From NCBI GenBank assembly GCA_013330925.1, contig DUHJ01000235.1, positions 1-22,224 of the forward strand: DNA of 22,224 nt, in the 5' to 3' direction. A program made the position numbers and the translations under genes. The DNA is from Candidatus Poseidoniaceae archaeon. GTDB lineage: Archaea; Thermoplasmatota; Poseidoniia; Poseidoniales; Poseidoniaceae. The notes below the pieces were generated by a model that searched no databases, was not told where the DNA came from, and worked only from the letters and a program-made list of their open reading frames with translations. This document shows positions 15,576-22,224 of this stretch, one piece after another (the first letter of the stretch is position 1; the number at the start of each line of letters is the position of its first letter).

Positions 15576-16376
15576 ATGAACAAGGGCGAAAGGGGGGACG
15601 TGAACCCCGCTGACGGCCCAGCTCCATTTTGGGACGATGCCCCCGCTTCGACGTCGGAAACGGGCCTTGCCTCTCCAGCGTCTGTGTCTCTGGGCATTCT
15701 TCCTGCAGCCGCGGTCGACGAGGCACGCCCTCAGGCGCCTCTTGAAGGAAACAACGCCGCCTCTGCCGTCGGGCAGGAACCAAGGGTCGGTCAGGCGATT
15801 GAGGAGGACGACAGGGGGACGCTTTCCGATCACATGGAATCGGAGATGGACGACGAGGAGTCATCCACGGTGCTCGGTGTCCTCATCCTTGCCTTGTTTG
15901 GTTTGGTCTGGATCGGTGCCACACAAGCCGTCACGGTCCTGATGGTCGGCGAGTTGATGGTTCAACATGAAACAAGAAATTGGCAGGAAACCAGCGGCCT
16001 CATGCAGGAGAGTTGGGTGACGGAACAGGAAGACTGCAGCGATGAAGGATGCAGCACCGAATATTGCGTGAACGTCCGGTACACCTACGGCTACGGGAAC
16101 CTCATCTCAGGCGATCAACTGTCCACCATGGAAGATTGCTATTCCGCGCTAGGTCTGGCCGAACGCATGGTCGAACGGTATCCAGCCGGGGCCGACGTCT
16201 CGGTGTATCACCATCCAGACGACATGTACAATTCAATCCTCGAGCCCGGATTGGCCCTCCGTTACATGTGGATGCTGCTGTTTTTGGTTCCGTTCCAACT
16301 TGTGTCCGTTGGAATCCTCTACCTCTTTGGCTCGTCGGTGAAACAAGCCGTTCAACAGGCAAACCCCCGACCGTGA
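15576..16376 (+). CDS. Two-helix membrane protein, DUF3592-like
   Basis: 266 residues. Residues 1-95 are a low-complexity, acidic, Ala/Pro/Ser-rich cytoplasmic-type region. A transmembrane helix lies at about 99-122, followed by an exposed domain at about 130-228 and a second helix at about 230-252. The exposed domain has the DUF3592 pattern: VRYTYGYGNLISGDQL, then YPAGADVSVYHHPDDMYNSILEPG, matching the family's Y-P-x-G-x-x-V-x-V-Y-Y-x-P ... S-x-L-E-P-G. Cys154, 159, 164 and 188 lie in this domain and could form disulfides. Function of the family is unknown. The ATG at 15576 is the first after the divergent promoter; no clear Shine-Dalgarno site is seen. Confidence 0.82.
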   Translation: MNKGERGDVNPADGPAPFWDDAPASTSETGLASPASVSLGILPAAAVDEARPQAPLEGNNAASAVGQEPRVGQAIEEDDRGTLSDHMESEMDDEESSTVLGVLILALFGLVWIGATQAVTVLMVGELMVQHETRNWQETSGLMQESWVTEQEDCSDEGCSTEYCVNVRYTYGYGNLISGDQLSTMEDCYSALGLAERMVERYPAGADVSVYHHPDDMYNSILEPGLALRYMWMLLFLVPFQLVSVGILYLFGSSVKQAVQQANPRP

Positions 16377-16417
16377 CGGCTCACGTTCATGAAGGAGGGA
16401 TTCCGCCGTCGGAACAG

Positions 16418-16504
16418 GCAGGAGTCGCCCAGCTTGGTCAACGGCGGTGGGTTTAGGTCCCATTCCAAAACGGTTCGCAGGTTCGAATCCTGCCTCCTGC
16501 ACCA
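16418..16504 (+). tRNA. tRNA-Leu (anticodon UAG)
   Basis: A complete 87-nt cloverleaf. The acceptor GCAGGAG (16418-16424) pairs with CTCCTGC (16494-16500). The D-stem GCC pairs with GGC. The anticodon stem GTGGG/CCCAT surrounds a loop with TAG at 16454-16456. A 13-nt variable arm (16464-16476) is followed by the T-arm GCAGG-TTCGAAT-CCTGC (16477-16493). The long variable arm and discriminator A73 fit leucine. The 3' CCA (16502-16504) is encoded. No intron is seen. It reads CUA and, by wobble, other CUN codons. Confidence 0.95.
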
Positions 16505-16521
16505 CATCCTGAAGGGTGGTG
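16500..16521 (+). terminator. Hairpin just after the tRNA, possible terminator
   Basis: CACCAC (16500-16505) and GTGGTG (16516-16521) are perfect 6-bp inverted arms around a 10-nt loop, followed by a T/G-rich run (TTGTGTTTG). The 5' arm includes the tRNA CCA end, so the hairpin would compete with the mature tRNA fold. It may mark termination, or it may be chance. Confidence 0.3.
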
Positions 16522-16598
16522 TTGTGTTTGCTGCTGCAGAACTCGACGTGCGTGTTGGATGACCGGGCACAGCGGACGCACCGATGCGAGGTTCGTGC

Positions 16599-17011
16599 TC
16601 AGATGCAGGTCGGGCAGCGGCCTCGGAACGTCAGGTCGATCTCATCCACCGTGGCGAGGCCTTTGGGCGTCAGCGCCGAAGGGAGGTTGTTGGGCAAGGG
16701 CACGTCCCAGATGCCATCACAGACGTTGCAGACGGCGTGCGCGTGAGGTCCAACGTTGCGGTCATACCGAACTTCCCCGTCATGCTCCACCGTCGAAATG
16801 AGTCCATCTTCGGCCATGGTGGCAAGGTTGCGGTACACGGTCGCTATGCCGATGCCAAGGGCGCTCAAATCATTGTGAATCTTTTGCGCGGTAGGATGGT
16901 CATGACGCGCCATCACGTTCTCGACGATGGCCTGCTTCTGCCACGTGTTTCGGCGAGCAGGCTTCGAAGCCTTCTCCGTGTTGCGATCGGGGCTCATGGA
17001 TGGGCCTCGCA

Positions 17012-17012
<1 letters not shown>
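16599..17012 (-). CDS. Fur-family regulator, PerR-like
   Basis: 137 residues. An N-terminal winged-helix domain (recognition helix near IGIATVYRNLATMAEDG) precedes a metal-binding C-terminal part. The zinc site is CNVC (95/98) and CPTC (133/136). The second metal site has all five PerR-type ligands: a His in DHPTA (39), an Asp in RYD (84), His90 and His92 in PHAHAV, and Asp103 in GIWD. Fur usually has Glu at the last position, and Asp there is tied to peroxide sensing in PerR. It probably senses peroxide and represses katG and neighbours. The ATG at 17012 shares one base with the katG stop (TGATG). An ATG at 16997, with GAGG 7 nt upstream, is an alternative start. Confidence 0.9.
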
Positions 17013-19768
<2,756 letters not shown>

Positions 19769-19769
19769 T

Positions 19770-19787
19770 CATCTGACCTTTCAGATG
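19770..19787. terminator. Inverted repeat between convergent genes
   Basis: CATCTGA (19770-19776) and TCAGATG (19781-19787) are perfect 7-bp arms with a 4-nt loop, CCTT. The repeat spans the stop codon of the HMA gene and follows the peroxiredoxin stop by 22 nt. A smaller palindrome, CCCA-TT-TGGG (19754-19763), lies next to it. The position between convergent genes suits a bidirectional terminator, but there is no U-tract. Confidence 0.45.
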
Positions 19788-19987
19788 GAGCAGGTGAAGC
19801 CTGCAGCGGTCACCGTTTGCACGATGGCGTTGGGGTCAGTCCCTACAGCGACCTCCACCAAGCCCCGTCCGACGTCGTGATCGATGAGCGCAGAACGGAC
19901 GTCTTGCCTTGCTTCCAAGACGCGCTTTACGCGTCCAGAGCAACAACCGCAGGTCATGCCGACGATGGTGAGGCCGAGGGTGGGCAT
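19781..19987 (-). CDS. Heavy-metal-associated (HMA) domain protein, CopZ-like
   Basis: 68 residues, a single HMA ferredoxin-like domain. LTIVGMTCGCCSGRV (6-20) carries the GMTC-x-x-C metal site, with Cys13 and Cys16; the middle residue Cys15 adds a third thiol. The rest fits the fold (VRSALIDHDVGRGLVEVAVG, then TVTAAGF). It probably binds Cu(I) and passes it to the copper ATPase encoded 25 nt upstream on the same strand. No clear Shine-Dalgarno site is seen. Other soft metals are possible. Confidence 0.9.
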   Translation of the reverse strand: MPTLGLTIVGMTCGCCSGRVKRVLEARQDVRSALIDHDVGRGLVEVAVGTDPNAIVQTVTAAGFTCSI

Positions 19988-20012
19988 GGTGGGCTGACGG
20001 CGGGGGATTTCT

Positions 20013-22224
20013 TCAACTCTCCCAACGGCGCGGGGCCCACCAACGCAACGTCAGGCTGTTGGCCACGACACTCAGGCTTGAGAGGCTCATCGCCGCCGCG
20101 GCGAACGTTGGAGGCAGCAGCCATCCCGTCCAAGGATAGAGAAGCCCCATCGCCAGGGGAATCCCCATCACGTTGTAGCCGAAAGCCCACCCGAGGTTGG
20201 TGCGGATTTTGTTCATGGTGTGGCGACCCAAGTCAAGGGCGCCCCGGACGTCCATCAAATCGTCCCGCAAGAGCACTACCTGCGCAGCGTCCACGGCGAT
20301 GCCCGCGCCGCCTCCCATGGCGATGCCCAAGTCCGCCGATGCCAACGCCGCGGCATCGTTGATTCCATCTCCGACCATCGCCACGCAACGTCCCTCGTTT
20401 CGCAGGCGCTGAACGACCTCGCCTTTCGCGTCAGGCAGGACGTCGGCCAGCACGGTGCTGATGCCAACTTCGGCCGCGAGATGGTTCGCCGTGGCCTCTT
20501 GGTCACCGGTCAACATGATCACGTCCAACCCCGAACGTTGCATGCCCGCAACGGCGTCCTTGGACGAGGGGCGCAATTGGTCACGAAGTTCCAACCACCC
20601 CAGCACGCGCTCGCCTTGGCCGACCAGCACGATGCCCGCACCGGTCTGAGCACGGGCGACCAAACGGTCCCGAAGGTCTTGTTCCAAGGCACATCCTTCG
20701 GCGTCCATCAGGTCGATGTTGCCCACCGCGACCGGGCCCGATTCGGTTTCACCGCGGATGCCTTGGCCGGGCCGCACGGTGATGCTCGTGACCTCGGGCA
20801 AGGGGCGGTCGAAGTTTGACCACGACCAACGCACGGCCTCCGCGATCGGGTGGAGGCTGTCGTGTTCGAGGGCTGCAGCGAGGCCAAGCATGTGAGGCAC
20901 CTCACCATGCAGCAATTCGATGTGGGCCACACGGGGGCTTCCCTGCGTGATGGTACCGGTCTTGTCAAGGACGACGGTGTCGATGCGCGTGGATTGTTCA
21001 AGCGCTTCGATGCCTTTGACCAACATGCCGTGACGTGCGCCAATGCCTGTGCCGACCACGAGGGCGGTGGGTGTTGCAAGGCCGAGTGCACACGGGCAAG
21101 CGATGACCAAGGTGGACACGAGCACCAACATGCTCTGCTCCACCGGTGCTCCGTTGAGGGACCACACAAAGGCCGCCGTCACGGCGAGGCCGATGACAAC
21201 AGGGACAAAAACACGAGAAATGCGGTCCACCAAACGTTGGATGGGGGCTTTGCCGCTCTGCGCGGCCTCAACCAACCCAATAACGCGGTCGAGCAGGGTC
21301 CGTCCAGCGGCCGCGGTCACGCGCACTTCGACGGCGGCGTCCACCGGACTTGCGCCACCGTGCACCTCCTCTCCTTGTTTGACGTTCACGGGGTACGCCT
21401 CTCCGGTCAGCGACGAGGTGTCCATCAGCACGCGCTCGGAGAGGAGCACGCCGTCCACAGGGACGAGTTCACCCGCACGGACGCGGATGATGTCTCCCGG
21501 AACCAAGGCTTCGACCGGAACGGCTGTGGTGGTGGTGTCGGCGTGATCGTCCAACTTCCACGCTTCTGCGGGACGGAGCCGCATCAGGCCATGCAACGCG
21601 TCCGTGGCTTGGAAGCGGGCCCTGGCTTCAAGCCAATCTCCGAGCAACAAAAAGGCGACAATGAAGGCGGCGCCGTCGATGAACACGGTGCCGTCGCCGA
21701 TCACCCGTCCAGAAAAGGCGCCCACAATCACCGCCACGCTCCACAGGTATGCGGTGCTGGAACCAAGCGACACCAAGACGTCCATGTTGGCGGCACCTCG
21801 TCGCACGGCAGCCAGCGCGCGCCGGTGGAAACCGGCCCCTGCCCATGCCCAAACCACACCACCAAGAAGCGCGGCAATGAGGTGGTTGATCCGCACACCG
21901 GCAGGGTCGAGGGCACCATGCCCTTCCATGGCCACGAGGTCCTGCGGACCCAGATGGCCAAGGTTCGGCATCCACATCGCCAGCATCATGCATGCGGCGG
22001 CCGCCAGCAAGGCCAAACCAACACCCCATCCTCTGCGCCGAAGTTCGGCCTGCCCTTGGCGGCGGCGCTCGAGGGGATCCATGGGCTGCGAGGCATCGAA
22101 TCCTCCCCGGTTGATGGCCTCGATCACCTCGGCAATTGAGGCGTCTTGTTCAAGGGACACCACGGCGCGTTCGAGGGCCAAATTGACGTTCACGGCGCGT
22201 ACGCCCGCCACGCCCATGGCAAGC
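20013..22224 (-). CDS. copA: Copper-translocating P1B-type ATPase CopA (5' end beyond window)
   Basis: At least 736 residues; the start lies off the right edge. The visible N-terminus is the second half of an HMA domain (GVRAVNVNLALERAVV...), so the GMTCxxC motif should lie outside, and the ATG at 22217 is internal. Motifs in order, counted from that Met: the actuator TGE (271-273), the CPC metal site in helix 6 (374-376), the phosphorylated Asp in DKTGT (418), HP (456-457), MLTGDQ and GDGINDAAAL. The C-terminal helices hold YN and MSLSSLS, as in Cu(I) exporters (P1B-1). It pumps Cu(I) out of the cytoplasm using ATP. The chaperone-like HMA gene follows on the same strand. Confidence 0.95.
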   Translation of the reverse strand, partial: LAMGVAGVRAVNVNLALERAVVSLEQDASIAEVIEAINRGGFDASQPMDPLERRRQGQAELRRRGWGVGLALLAAAACMMLAMWMPNLGHLGPQDLVAMEGHGALDPAGVRINHLIAALLGGVVWAWAGAGFHRRALAAVRRGAANMDVLVSLGSSTAYLWSVAVIVGAFSGRVIGDGTVFIDGAAFIVAFLLLGDWLEARARFQATDALHGLMRLRPAEAWKLDDHADTTTTAVPVEALVPGDIIRVRAGELVPVDGVLLSERVLMDTSSLTGEAYPVNVKQGEEVHGGASPVDAAVEVRVTAAAGRTLLDRVIGLVEAAQSGKAPIQRLVDRISRVFVPVVIGLAVTAAFVWSLNGAPVEQSMLVLVSTLVIACPCALGLATPTALVVGTGIGARHGMLVKGIEALEQSTRIDTVVLDKTGTITQGSPRVAHIELLHGEVPHMLGLAAALEHDSLHPIAEAVRWSWSNFDRPLPEVTSITVRPGQGIRGETESGPVAVGNIDLMDAEGCALEQDLRDRLVARAQTGAGIVLVGQGERVLGWLELRDQLRPSSKDAVAGMQRSGLDVIMLTGDQEATANHLAAEVGISTVLADVLPDAKGEVVQRLRNEGRCVAMVGDGINDAAALASADLGIAMGGGAGIAVDAAQVVLLRDDLMDVRGALDLGRHTMNKIRTNLGWAFGYNVMGIPLAMGLLYPWTGWLLPPTFAAAAMSLSSLSVVANSLTLRWWAPRRWES

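Noticed and set aside
16233..16505. Minus-strand frame starting MVQEAGFEPANRF
   Set aside because: This is the well-known spurious translation across the complement of a tRNA T-arm; the region is tRNA-Leu plus the end of the DUF3592 gene.
20850..22139. 429-residue plus-strand open frame
   Set aside because: Antisense to copA; His/Gly/Asp-rich composition typical of frames opposite GC-rich coding DNA.

Overview
The window looks like chromosomal DNA of an archaeon. The run rpl21e - rpoF (Rpb4) - DUF655 - ksgA is a classic archaeal operon, and an archaeal-type Pus10 sits directly upstream. The promoters I can make out are TATA boxes 25-27 bp from start codons, and Shine-Dalgarno sites of the GGTGA/GAGGTG type are common. 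High GC, near-complete coding density, short spacers, 1-4 nt gene overlaps and a bacterial-type exonuclease VII pair together suggest a marine Thermoplasmatota-like euryarchaeon such as Marine Group II (Poseidoniales). That taxonomic placement is inference from gene content only.

Layout. Positions 1-1093 (plus): the 3' end of an unrecognised gene, then a polytopic membrane protein, 1 nt apart. Positions 1038-15496 (minus): an unbroken same-strand block. In transcription order it holds an ABC ATPase, an FtsX-type permease and a 12-TM RND/MMPL protein (probable export module); Pus10 with an inserted SAP domain; L21e, Rpb4, DUF655 and KsgA; a 362-aa zinc-ribbon protein of unknown function; a 2Fe-2S ferredoxin; a 57-aa single-pass membrane protein; XseA and XseB; and a small MIP18/DUF59-like protein. 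The last gene converges on the plus-strand membrane gene and overlaps it by 56 bp. Positions 15497-15575: a short divergent promoter region. Positions 15576-16376 (plus): a DUF3592-like membrane protein, followed by tRNA-Leu(UAG) with encoded CCA. Positions 16599-19162 (minus): katG followed by a PerR-like Fur regulator, overlapping as TGATG. Position 19286 onward (plus): a BCP-type peroxiredoxin diverging from katG across a 123-bp regulatory region. Positions 19781-22224 (minus): a small copper chaperone-like HMA protein downstream of a CopA copper ATPase that runs off the right edge.

Together the window holds (i) an information-processing block (ribosome, RNA polymerase, rRNA and tRNA modification, DNA end processing), (ii) an envelope export module, (iii) an oxidative-stress cassette (KatG, peroxiredoxin, PerR) with candidate operators, and (iv) copper efflux. 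The signals most worth checking are the SAP domain inside Pus10, the repeated GGTT-N6-AAC elements in the katG/peroxiredoxin intergenic region, the large insertion in the ABC ATPase, and the two unrecognised small or zinc-ribbon genes in the exonuclease VII neighbourhood. No stretch longer than about 150 bases lacks a gene.
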